This document shows positions 6,677 through 11,917 of a stretch of DNA of 21,541 nt, piece after piece. The stretch comes from a virus. The notes under the pieces are model-generated. The model had not been told where the DNA came from, searched no databases, and saw only the letters and a program-made list of their open reading frames with translations. The translations under genes were made by a program, and so were the position numbers. Positions within the stretch are counted from its first letter, which is position 1, and each line of letters starts with the position of its first letter. The stretch lies in the IMG/VR virus record IMGVR_UViG_3300045971_000427, positions 1-21,541 of that record, one strand, 5' to 3'.

Positions 6677-6752
6677 ATTCACCTTTCAAACCTCTTTTTT
6701 TTGTAGTTTCCAGCTAACTGGGGTGGTTGCCACGGCTTTTAAACACATTAAT

Positions 6753-6785
6753 CACGATAAGTATTCATCTCATAAAATTATCGTG
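6753..6785. promoter_or_regulatory. Inverted repeat in the 6677-6848 gap
   Basis: An 8-bp perfect inverted repeat, CACGATAA at 6753-6760 and TTATCGTG at 6778-6785, is separated by 17 bp. It lies in the only sizeable gap of the leftward operon, upstream of the gene starting at 6676. No T-tract follows on either strand, so it looks more like an operator or structured leader than a terminator. A similar short motif, GCCACGGCTTTTAAAC, lies at 6729. I see no convincing promoter in the gap. Confidence 0.35.
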
Positions 6786-6848
6786 GCTTAAAACGCAAAT
6801 TTGGGGCCTTCCTGAAAACATCGCCTTAAACCGCGTTTTTTTACGATC

Positions 6849-7049
6849 TCAGAACACCGCTTTGTGACTATCTTCCTCAAGATGCTTCAGCTTCACCAAT
6901 TCCCGGTTCGCATCGTCCAGGGTTTTCAGAAACCTGCGGTACTCGCGCTCGTCTGATCCCCCAAGGTTGCAGTTACGGAAATACTCAACGTGGAAAACAT
7001 TGAGGAAATCGATCATGTCTCTCATAATTTTTATTGTTTGGGTGTGCAT
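6849..7049 (-). CDS. Hypothetical helical protein (66 aa)
   Basis: I choose ATG at 7049 (MHTQTIKIMRDMIDFL), just after the stop of the P-like gene; a longer frame from 7136 would lie inside that gene. The product is almost entirely helical and charged (REYRRFLKTLDDANRELVK, HLEEDSHKAVF) and could form a coiled coil. It follows directly on the helicase loader-like gene and may assist replication, but no family is recognised. Confidence 0.45.
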   Translation of the reverse strand: MHTQTIKIMRDMIDFLNVFHVEYFRNCNLGGSDEREYRRFLKTLDDANRELVKLKHLEEDSHKAVF

Positions 7050-7051
7050 GG

Positions 7052-7687
7052 TTAGCCATTCCTCGTGAAATGTTCTTTGCAATAATAATTTCCAGCTCCT
7101 CCTGTGCCATGGCTCATCGTGCCAGGATTTCCACAAAATGAGGATGAGCAGGTGTGCCCTGCTGCGTTTAGTTTCTTCTTTGCATCAAATTCCGCTATCA
7201 GTTTTTCGTGGTCTTTAAGGCGATTCATGTGCGCCTCGTGTTTTTGTTCTTTGGTAAATCCATGCTCATCTAGCGCCACTTGCGCTATTGCTGCCCTGAG
7301 CATCGCTATCGGGTTGACCGTTCGCGTAATGTTCAACGGGGGCGCTAAGGCTATGCGTTCGGCTTCCTTGCGGTTCTTTTCAACCACTTTCGCCTGTTTT
7401 CTGGCCTCATGAATACACACAACCAGTTCGTTGGTATTCGGGCAATACTTAACGTGTTCGGCTAATGCCAGCTTATAGCCAGGGTAGATATGCTCAGGGG
7501 TTGTTTTAAATCCATCCTCTGACAACCTGACGTACAAGTTACGCCTAAAATCCTTTAATGCTGACTCATTGGGTATCTGACTGGTAAATATGCGGCCATA
7601 ATCAAGCTTCATGGCGTCCGTCATTTGAGCAATAGCCAATGCTAACGGATCTTTCTTTATCCTATCGGTAATGTCTGTTATATTCAT
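7052..7687 (-). CDS. Lambda P-like replication protein (candidate helicase loader)
   Basis: The 211 residues resemble lambda P in the central part: YGRIFTSQIPNESALKDFRR, an enhanced-turn segment YVRLSEDGFKTT, and YKLALAEHVKYCP, with the same pattern as the P region that ends near its WCREE segment. P-like proteins bring the host DnaB helicase to the phage origin. A charged helical linker (95-175) is followed by a C-terminal zinc-finger-like motif with C180, C185, C203 and H206, common in related phage replication proteins. It lies just downstream of the O-like gene. The resemblance is moderate, but position and order support the call. Confidence 0.65.
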   Translation of the reverse strand: MNITDITDRIKKDPLALAIAQMTDAMKLDYGRIFTSQIPNESALKDFRRNLYVRLSEDGFKTTPEHIYPGYKLALAEHVKYCPNTNELVVCIHEARKQAKVVEKNRKEAERIALAPPLNITRTVNPIAMLRAAIAQVALDEHGFTKEQKHEAHMNRLKDHEKLIAEFDAKKKLNAAGHTCSSSFCGNPGTMSHGTGGAGNYYCKEHFTRNG

Positions 7688-7754
7688 TGTCGTGATTTCC
7701 GTGTTAGGGGTTGCGCTTTTAGCGGAGTCATTTCGTCGGTGGCTTCGCTAATTT

Positions 7755-8789
7755 TTAATGGCCTGGGCCTATCTGGTAGTTTTCCAAGCCTTCGTACCAA
7801 GATGTATCTTTCCAATCAATCTCTTCTTTCTGTTTGCCTCCGTTGTTGTGCTTATTATTGTTAAGATCGCCTTTCCAGTTCCACGTTGAATCAAAACCTG
7901 CCCAGTTTTTTTCTATGGAAATCCTGATAGCATCAATTATCGAAATTCCCGCTTTGTCCGCTTCACGCTGAAACCCAGTTAATGCAGTCTCTGTTATTGG
8001 CGCTCTTTTGCTTTTACGGTGCATGATAAAGTCGTTAGCCAGTTTTCCTTCTATCCCAAACGCAAGTAACAAGACTTGGCTTTCAGTTAATCGTGGAGTT
8101 GGTTTTTTCACACGCGCGTGCTTTTGCTTTTCATCACAAGAAGTAATCTCTGAAGTACTCTCTGTTATAGTTCCGTTAATTTCAACTGACGTATCGTTGT
8201 TTTCAACCGACGAGTGGTTGTTTTCAACTTCTCGATTCGTTATTTTTACCGATTCGGTATTTACTGATTCGTTATTTTTAACGATTCTTATATTTAGCGG
8301 CCTAGAGGCGTATTCGTTACTTTTAACGGGTAGGTAATTATTTTTTACCTGTACCGATTCGTTGTTTTTAACGATTCGGTGATTTAGCCACTTGGAGTAG
8401 GTTTCAGGGTGAAAAAGATAATAAATGGTATGGTCAAAACCGTATCTTCCACTGGGATTTTTATGCTCTGAAATGATTTTCTTTTCAACCAGTAGCTTTC
8501 TGGCTGCTTTAATCGACGATATTCCGTATAAACCAATGATTCCATCGCTTAATTCATTCATATTATGGAACTGATAAAGGCTTGTATCATGGCATCTTGC
8601 CTCACCATGCTCTTGCGCTATGTCATTCAAAAAGGCGTTTTTTGGAACCATCTCAAGTTTTATGTTATGCCAATATTCAAAAAACGACATTAAAGCCGCC
8701 GCACAAGCGTTACCATCACAAAACTCAACTTGAGCTTTTCTTATAATTATTAAGGGTTCATGCGGGTGTGAAATACAGCTAGTTTTCAT
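7755..8789 (-). CDS. O-like replication initiator with embedded repeats
   Basis: The 344-residue protein has an N-terminal domain with a winged-helix pattern at about residues 75-130 (MNELSDGIIGLYGISSIKAARKL, then a wing YGFDHTIYYLF). Residues 137-208 form a repetitive stretch in which heptads of the type VKNNESV and VENNDTSV recur; their DNA holds the iteron-like repeats described separately. A charged C-terminal domain follows, with TESQVLLLAFGIEGKLANDF and a Trp-rich end, WKDTSWYEGLENYQIG. In lambda the initiator O likewise carries the origin iterons inside its own gene and is followed by P, as here. ATG at 8789 has a good ribosome-binding site (AAAGGA). The gene likely starts phage replication. 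Confidence 0.7.
   Translation of the reverse strand: MKTSCISHPHEPLIIIRKAQVEFCDGNACAAALMSFFEYWHNIKLEMVPKNAFLNDIAQEHGEARCHDTSLYQFHNMNELSDGIIGLYGISSIKAARKLLVEKKIISEHKNPSGRYGFDHTIYYLFHPETYSKWLNHRIVKNNESVQVKNNYLPVKSNEYASRPLNIRIVKNNESVNTESVKITNREVENNHSSVENNDTSVEINGTITESTSEITSCDEKQKHARVKKPTPRLTESQVLLLAFGIEGKLANDFIMHRKSKRAPITETALTGFQREADKAGISIIDAIRISIEKNWAGFDSTWNWKGDLNNNKHNNGGKQKEEIDWKDTSWYEGLENYQIGPGH
8171..8390. repeat. Iteron-like repeats, candidate replication origin
   Basis: Within the O-like gene I see a family of repeats with consensus GATTCGTTATTTTTAACG. Clear cores (GTTRTTTTYAAC type) begin near 8175, 8196, 8217, 8239, 8271, 8316, 8338 and 8361, with weaker copies between. The main spacing of 21-23 bp is about two helical turns. 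The best copies have inner dyad symmetry (CGTTA-TTTT-TAACG), as lambda iterons also do. The repeats translate into heptads of the initiator, so some conservation could be protein-driven. Confidence 0.6.
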
Positions 8790-8791
8790 GA

Positions 8792-9007
8792 TTATTCCTT
8801 TGTCGTATGCCTACTGCATACCCTGTCAGCATTAGGCCAAAACAACTGATTGCCTAGCGCCCTGAAATTGGTTTCATAAGCCTTGGGGTCGGCTCGTCTT
8901 TTCGGGAATGAATTTAGCCAATGTTCAAGCACGGAACACTGACCCAAGCTATTGCGCTCATACTTGGGGTCTGGTGGCATGAAGTTTTGGCAGTTAGAGC
9001 AGATCAT
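8792..9007 (-). CDS. Small Cys-containing protein, first gene of leftward operon (71 aa)
   Basis: I prefer ATG at 9007 (MICSNCQNFMPPDP), which has an AGGT site upstream; another in-frame ATG lies at 9025. The N-terminal CSNC pair and two later Cys (QCSVLEHW, VCSRH) could bind one zinc ion. The rest is basic and aromatic (RRADPKAYETNF, FWPNADRVC). The gene is the promoter-proximal member of the leftward operon, directly before the replication initiator. Such small Cys proteins are frequent next to phage replication genes. Function unknown. Confidence 0.6.
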   Translation of the reverse strand: MICSNCQNFMPPDPKYERNSLGQCSVLEHWLNSFPKRRADPKAYETNFRALGNQLFWPNADRVCSRHTTKE

Positions 9008-9047
9008 AAGTAAACCTGTATACATTCCGTTTAAATAACTGTAAAAT

Positions 9048-9055
9048 ATTATACT
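9048..9055. promoter_or_regulatory. Overlapping divergent -10 elements
   Basis: The 80-bp gap between the leftward operon and the rightward RHH gene contains ATTATACT. Read leftward it holds a perfect -10, TATAAT (9053-9048), and read rightward a near-consensus TATACT (9050-9055). The -35 regions are weak on both sides (TTTCAA leftward), suggesting activator- or repressor-dependent transcription. A TGTATACA palindrome at about 9018-9025 could be an operator. Confidence 0.5.
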
Positions 9056-9087
9056 TGTTTATGTAAAAACTTGAAAGGTTTAAAGCC

Positions 9088-9273
9088 ATGATCGAATATA
9101 GCATGTTGAGAATCCATACTGATAGCTGGATGAAGTTCAGGAAAATAGCGTTTGATAGACGAACAACGATAACCAAGCTGTTTAATGAAGTGGTTGATAA
9201 TCTGGAAGCGCAACAAGATAGGCCGCCACAGAACACCAAAAAGCCCAACACGGAGCAATCCGTGCAAGGCTGA
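9088..9273 (+). CDS. Ribbon-helix-helix DNA-binding protein (61 aa)
   Basis: Residues 5-40 match the Arc/MetJ ribbon-helix-helix pattern: strand SMLRIHTDSW, helix MKFRKIAFDRR, turn, helix TITKLFNEVVDNL. A Pro/Gln/Asn-rich tail follows. Such proteins bind operators as dimers and act as phage regulators (Arc, Mnt) or antitoxins. A good ribosome-binding site (AAAGG) precedes ATG 9088. The gene lies six bases upstream of a DUF1640-like partner and next to the divergent control region, so regulation of the leftward operon is a fair guess. A second RHH gene with a similar partner is at 15284. Confidence 0.7.
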   Translation: MIEYSMLRIHTDSWMKFRKIAFDRRTTITKLFNEVVDNLEAQQDRPPQNTKKPNTEQSVQG

Positions 9274-9279
9274 TGACGT

Positions 9280-9531
9280 ATGACGACCACAACTTTCGAT
9301 ACCCATAAATTCATCCGTACCTTAACCAATGCGGGGATCTCTGAAATAGAGGCGGAAGCGTTTAGCAGCGCCTTTAAAGAAGGTCTGGGTGAATCTGAAC
9401 TTGCCACCAAGCGGGATATAGAGGACTTGCGCCGTGATATGCGTGAAATGGAGCAGCGCCTCATCATCAAACTGGGTAGCATGATGGTAGTGGCTATCGG
9501 CATTGTTGCCGTGCTGGTCAAGTTGCTTTGA
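9280..9531 (+). CDS. DUF1640-like coiled-coil membrane protein (83 aa)
   Basis: The protein matches the common DUF1640-type layout: an N-terminal helix motif FDTHKFIRTLTNAGISEIEAE, a segment FSSAFKEGLGESELATKRD, a coiled-coil at about residues 44-64 (DIEDLRRDMREMEQRL) and one C-terminal transmembrane helix (MMVVAIGIVAVLVKLL). It would be membrane-anchored by its C-terminus. Family function is unknown in bacteria. It is co-transcribed with the RHH gene six bases upstream. A second gene with two copies of the N-terminal motif but no membrane helix is at 15430. Confidence 0.75.
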   Translation: MTTTTFDTHKFIRTLTNAGISEIEAEAFSSAFKEGLGESELATKRDIEDLRRDMREMEQRLIIKLGSMMVVAIGIVAVLVKLL

Positions 9532-9663
9532 GGATCTAACAACCTAGCTGGGCATTTGATATTTAGGTTCATGGGCTTTTTATTATTTTTTTAGCCGATA
9601 AGAGGGTCGATGATTGCGCCGAATTTACATGTTTTTCAATCCGTATAAATACCTAGTCTGGAC

Positions 9664-9704
9664 ACAAAAAAACCGGCATAGCAAAAGAAGGCGCTGGCCG
9701 GTTT
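9664..9704 (-). terminator. Rho-independent terminator, leftward
   Basis: An 8-bp stem AAACCGGC (9670-9677) / GCCGGTTT (9697-9704) with a 19-nt loop is followed, on the minus strand, by a run of Ts. It would stop leftward transcription before the RHH/DUF1640 pair. No minus-strand gene of any size is visible upstream, so it may end antisense or regulatory transcripts. Confidence 0.5.
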
Positions 9705-9761
9705 GAGGGGTGGAGAGTCGATTTTGAGTAAAAACTGAGCATGATAAACTGGCCTCGTGCC

Positions 9762-9789
9762 TTGACAGCACGGCTAATCAGGGTAAAAT
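9762..9789 (+). promoter_or_regulatory. Strong sigma70-type promoter
   Basis: A perfect -35, TTGACA (9762-9767), and a -10, TAAAAT (9784-9789), are separated by 16 bp. A start near 9796 is predicted. The -35 lies in a small hairpin-capable dyad (CGTGC / GCACG). No classical gene follows directly; see the candidate RNA and the small open frame downstream. Confidence 0.6.
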
Positions 9790-9793
9790 TCAG

Positions 9794-9934
9794 ATGTGTC
9801 AATCGACACGTCCAAACCGTGAAAACTCACAAAAAACCCTGCCAGTTTTGTCAGAACGATTGGTGGGGTTTTTAATGCCCACAAATTTTATGGGCTTTGA
9901 AATTGTAACCCTGCTGTCACAAACTTCAAGTTAA
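9794..9934 (+). CDS. Possible leaderless small ORF (46 aa)
   Basis: ATG at 9794 sits four bases after the -10 element at 9784-9789, so a transcript beginning at or near this ATG would be leaderless, as for lambda cI from PRM. The frame begins MCQSTRPNRENSQKTLPV and ends TLLSQTSS. A strong terminator lies inside the frame, which argues against efficient expression of the full protein. I list it because the two readings (RNA or peptide) exclude each other and can be tested. No family recognised. Confidence 0.2.
   Translation: MCQSTRPNRENSQKTLPVLSERLVGFLMPTNFMGFEIVTLLSQTSS
9796..9873 (+). ncRNA. Candidate ~78-nt small RNA
   Basis: The predicted start of the promoter at 9762-9789 coincides with a perfect hairpin, GTGTC-AATC-GACAC (9796-9809). 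About 65 nt later the transcript would meet a strong terminator ending at 9873. A short, structured, promoter-terminator unit in a phage control region resembles lambda oop-type or P22-type regulatory RNAs. The alternative is a leaderless mRNA, because an ATG at 9794 opens a 46-codon frame through the same region. This is inferred from sequence only. Confidence 0.4.
9832..9873. terminator. Strong bidirectional terminator
   Basis: A 13-bp stem with two wobble pairs, AAAAACCCTGCCA (9832-9844) and TGGTGGGGTTTTT (9861-9873), has a 16-nt loop, an A-run on the left and a T-run on the right. It can therefore stop transcription in both directions. It is followed by a second small dyad, GCCCA (9877-9881) / TGGGC (9891-9895). 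Confidence 0.6.
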
Positions 9935-9979
9935 ATTAAAATTTGCTCAATTTTTATGATAAAAAAGTAAACTTTCCGC

Positions 9980-9985
9980 TATACT
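9980..9985 (+). promoter_or_regulatory. -10 element before the YdaS/Cro-like gene
   Basis: TATACT at 9980-9985 is a near-consensus -10 with no good -35 at 17 bp, so it may need an activator. Transcripts would begin near 9992. A translation start at TTG 9943 would lie upstream of it, which is one reason to prefer the ATG at 10019. Confidence 0.4.
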
Positions 9986-10018
9986 ACAATCTTGACTTAA
10001 CCCCATGCGGACTCTTTC

Positions 10019-10272
10019 ATGAACACCTACGAAACGGATTTAGACGACTGTTGAAAACAAAACAACTATCAGACATAGGCAATCAAGAGCTGGCAAACTT
10101 CTTGGGGGTATCCAAGCAATTTGCCTGGGGTATACGGAAAGGCAATAAGAAACTTCCCGTAAAGCATTGCGTTCGCGTGTCGGCCCGCTACAACCTTTCC
10201 TTGCACTATTTAAGGCCCGATATATTCCCGGAAACGCCCCATGCGTTCGTGGATAAAAGGCAATCCAGATAG
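10019..10272 (+). CDS. YdaS/Cro-like regulator with disrupted start
   Basis: The frame 10051-10272 encodes a helix-turn-helix of the YdaS/Cro kind: IGNQELANFLGVSKQFAWGI (turn GVSKQ), basic RKGNKKLPVKH, and the typical end LHYLRPDIFP. The natural start looks like ATG 10019 (MNTYETDL), but that frame stops at 10054. One extra A at 10042 would join it seamlessly to RRLLKTKQ and the helix-turn-helix. Alternatively, TTG at 10051 overlaps that stop (TTGA) and could be reached by reinitiation. An open frame also extends upstream to TTG 9943, but that precedes the likely promoter. It is probably a Cro-type repressor of the early region. Identity fairly sure; start not. Confidence 0.65.
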
Positions 10273-10282
10273 TTTAATCAAA

Positions 10283-10306
10283 GCCCGTGTTTTAGCGGGT
10301 TTTTAT
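10283..10306 (+). terminator. Terminator after the Cro-like gene
   Basis: The hairpin CCCGT-GTTTTA-GCGGG, with one wobble pair, is followed by a T-run about ten bases after the TAG stop of the Cro-like gene. It would separate this gene from the next promoter. Confidence 0.55.
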
Positions 10307-10329
10307 TTGTCTTTTAGTACACCTAAAGG

Positions 10330-10358
10330 TTGACAAACTGGCTGTAATTTGCTACACT
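10330..10358 (+). promoter_or_regulatory. Strong sigma70-type promoter of the exonuclease/annealase operon
   Basis: TTGACA (10330-10335) and TACACT (10353-10358) are separated by the optimal 17 bp. A start near 10365 is expected. It faces the Rap1a-like gene and the recombination genes, and is the best promoter match in the window. Confidence 0.7.
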
Positions 10359-10392
10359 TTTAACCAGCAAACGAGCAAACTAGCGGTTAAAA
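10358..10392. promoter_or_regulatory. Operator-like dyad over the transcription start
   Basis: A perfect 8-bp inverted repeat, TTTTAACC (10358-10365) / GGTTAAAA (10385-10392), begins at the last base of the -10 element and spans the predicted start site. Between the arms are two direct AGCAAAC copies (10366-10372, 10374-10380). A dyad here fits a repressor site, possibly for the Cro-like or RHH protein, better than an RNA hairpin, because one arm is mostly untranscribed. Confidence 0.45.
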
Positions 10393-10417
10393 AGTCTCTC
10401 TCTTTTTCTGACCGTAA

Positions 10418-10442
10418 GACGGGTGAGATTCCCGTCATTTTT
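10418..10442 (+). terminator. Leader attenuator-like hairpin
   Basis: A GC-rich 6-bp stem, GACGGG / CCCGTC, with a 7-nt loop is followed by ATTTTT. It lies 28 bases before the first start codon of the operon and about 50 bases after the predicted transcript start. It could act as an attenuator or an antitermination target. Confidence 0.45.
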
Positions 10443-10469
10443 AACCCTATTCTGACTAAAGGTAACAAA

Positions 10470-10802
10470 ATGAAAACACTATTATTAGCCGCCACGCTAA
10501 CCCTCATGGCAATTACGGAAACACAAGCAGATACAACAGGCAATCAATACTTGTCGTACAGTCAATATGAGCGATTCGCTTATATTAATGGGATGACGGA
10601 TGGACTTATTATGATGAATGTTAAGTGTGGGAATAACCAAAATCAAACTTATGGACAAATAATCAGGGTAGTCGAAAAATTTTTGATAAATCATCCTGAA
10701 AAGACGAATTTGCAAATGTCACTTTTATATGGGCAGGCGGTTATTGATGCCTGGAATTGCAGTGGCGAAAAAGAAACATCAAAAACCGAAGTGAAGTGGT
10801 GA
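10470..10802 (+). CDS. Secreted Rap1a/Tai-like protein (110 aa)
   Basis: A clear signal peptide (MKTLLLAATLTLMAITETQA, cleavage expected after A20) targets the protein to the periplasm. The mature part has the Rap1a/Tai pattern: an early helix with NGMTDGLI, C53, a segment TYGQIIRVVEKFLINHPEK, then QAVIDAWNC with C97; the two Cys probably form a disulfide. Rap1a proteins are immunity factors against type VI amidase effectors, but the fold is wider than that role. In a phage early operon, a periplasmic function such as superinfection exclusion is plausible. It has a good ribosome-binding site (AAAGG) and follows a strong promoter. Family resemblance is moderate. Confidence 0.6.
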   Translation: MKTLLLAATLTLMAITETQADTTGNQYLSYSQYERFAYINGMTDGLIMMNVKCGNNQNQTYGQIIRVVEKFLINHPEKTNLQMSLLYGQAVIDAWNCSGEKETSKTEVKW

Positions 10803-10803
10803 T

Positions 10804-10932
10804 ATGAAAATCCAAGACTGGGCAGACCGCTCATGGCTGCTCTCAAAACCTGAATTAGCCGCTGAGTATAGCGTTAAAAGACTAACTATGGTTATCCTTA
10901 CACTTTTAGCTCTAACACTAATGGTAATCTGA
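10804..10932 (+). CDS. Small single-pass membrane protein (42 aa)
   Basis: The product starts MKIQDWADRSWLLSKPELAAEY and ends in a hydrophobic helix (LTMVILTLLALTLMVI). The start follows the previous stop by one base, and its own stop overlaps the next start (TGATG), which supports translation. A C-tail-anchored membrane protein of unknown role. Confidence 0.5.
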   Translation: MKIQDWADRSWLLSKPELAAEYSVKRLTMVILTLLALTLMVI

Positions 10933-11120
10933 TGGAAAAATGGTATTTCACACTGGCAACTAATCAAGGTGGACCAGGTTGTGTTGAAGTTGCTGCAAAT
11001 AACTTTAGCGAAGCCAGAAACAAGATGGTCGAAAGCTACGGTATTAGATGGGCCTTTCAATACGATAGTCTTAATAAAGTTCATCCGTTGGATCAACGAA
11101 TTTTAGGAGTCATCGAATAA
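10932..11120 (+). CDS. Hypothetical phage protein (62 aa)
   Basis: The protein begins MEKWYFTLATNQGGPGCVEV and has a small alpha/beta layout: a strand, a Gly-rich turn, a helix (NNFSEARNKMVESYG), then a strand and charged end. It contains one Cys and no membrane helix. Its start overlaps the preceding stop and its stop overlaps the exonuclease start (TAATG). Not recognised; perhaps a minor partner of the recombination genes. Confidence 0.5.
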   Translation: MEKWYFTLATNQGGPGCVEVAANNFSEARNKMVESYGIRWAFQYDSLNKVHPLDQRILGVIE

Positions 11121-11917
11121 TGGAAAACGGCATATATAAAAACTTACCGGCTGATTCTTACTTTTCTGAGGATCGTATTAACTGCTCAGGATTGAAGTTA
11201 ATAGCGCGTACTCCCGCGCACTTCAAATACAACCTAGATCATCCCAACGAACGCAAGCCTACGCCGCAAATGCTGTTAGGTACGGCTGTGCATTGTGCGG
11301 TGCTTGAGCCTGACACGTTCAAGGATCGCTACGCTATTGCGCCTGTTTGCGATAAGCGCACCAAAGAGGGGAAGGCAATCTGGGCTAATCTAGAAGCTGA
11401 CAACAAGATAATCCTGTCTGCCAGCGACTATGAATCCGTGGAGGGCATGTCACAGTCTGTTTTAACGCATGAAACAGCGAGCAAGTTGCTTGAGAAAGGG
11501 GATCCAGAGGTGACCGTCTATACCGATATTGAAGGCATACCGGCTAAAGCACGGCTGGACTGGTACAGGAATGGAATAATCCTTGATCTGAAAACTACCC
11601 AAGCAGCCGACCCTGATTCTTTCTCAAAGTCTTGCGCTAACTTCGGCTACTCACTTCAATGTGCCTGGTATCTCGATTGTTGTGATGCTGCCGGTTTAGA
11701 AGCCCACTCCATGATTTTTATAACCGTGGAAAACTCTGCACCTTATCCCGTAGCGATATACGAATTTGACGATGTATCAATCGAATATGGCCGCGACCAT
11801 TACAAAAAGGCTTTGAACAAATACCGTGAATGTATGGCCTTGGATGAGTTTCCGGGCTATCCAACAGACATTCAAACTCTCTCTCTCCCATCCTGGACGC
11901 TTAGGAATCTACTATGA
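11120..11917 (+). CDS. PD-(D/E)XK exonuclease (RecE C-terminal/DUF3799-like)
   Basis: The 265-residue enzyme resembles the nuclease domain of RecE-type phage exonucleases. Signs are the start GIYKNLPADSYF with NCSGLKLIARTPAHF (21-35), the loop LGTAVHCAVLEP (53-64), and the catalytic set RLDW (Asp 147) and LDLKTT (Asp 156, Lys 158), followed by GYSLQCAWYLD (Gln 180, Tyr 184). It should degrade the 5' strand of double-stranded DNA ends. Its TGA overlaps the annealase start by 4 bp (ATGA), the classic exonuclease/annealase arrangement for phage recombination. Length and motifs indicate a complete gene. Confidence 0.85.
   Translation: MENGIYKNLPADSYFSEDRINCSGLKLIARTPAHFKYNLDHPNERKPTPQMLLGTAVHCAVLEPDTFKDRYAIAPVCDKRTKEGKAIWANLEADNKIILSASDYESVEGMSQSVLTHETASKLLEKGDPEVTVYTDIEGIPAKARLDWYRNGIILDLKTTQAADPDSFSKSCANFGYSLQCAWYLDCCDAAGLEAHSMIFITVENSAPYPVAIYEFDDVSIEYGRDHYKKALNKYRECMALDEFPGYPTDIQTLSLPSWTLRNLL

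Noticed and set aside
7104-7412. 102-residue plus-strand frame
   Set aside because: Antisense to the P-like replication gene; apparent hydrophobicity reflects the complement of Ala/Lys/Glu codons.
7688-7754. 15-codon minus-strand frame from about 7731 ending in an ATGA overlap with the P-like gene
   Set aside because: Too short and without a ribosome-binding site to support as a gene, though the overlap is noted.
8994-9572. 192-residue open frame on the minus strand opposite the RHH and DUF1640-like genes
   Set aside because: The two plus-strand genes have clear domains, ribosome-binding sites and operon spacing; the minus frame has a low-complexity Ser/Arg/Ile pattern typical of an antisense shadow.
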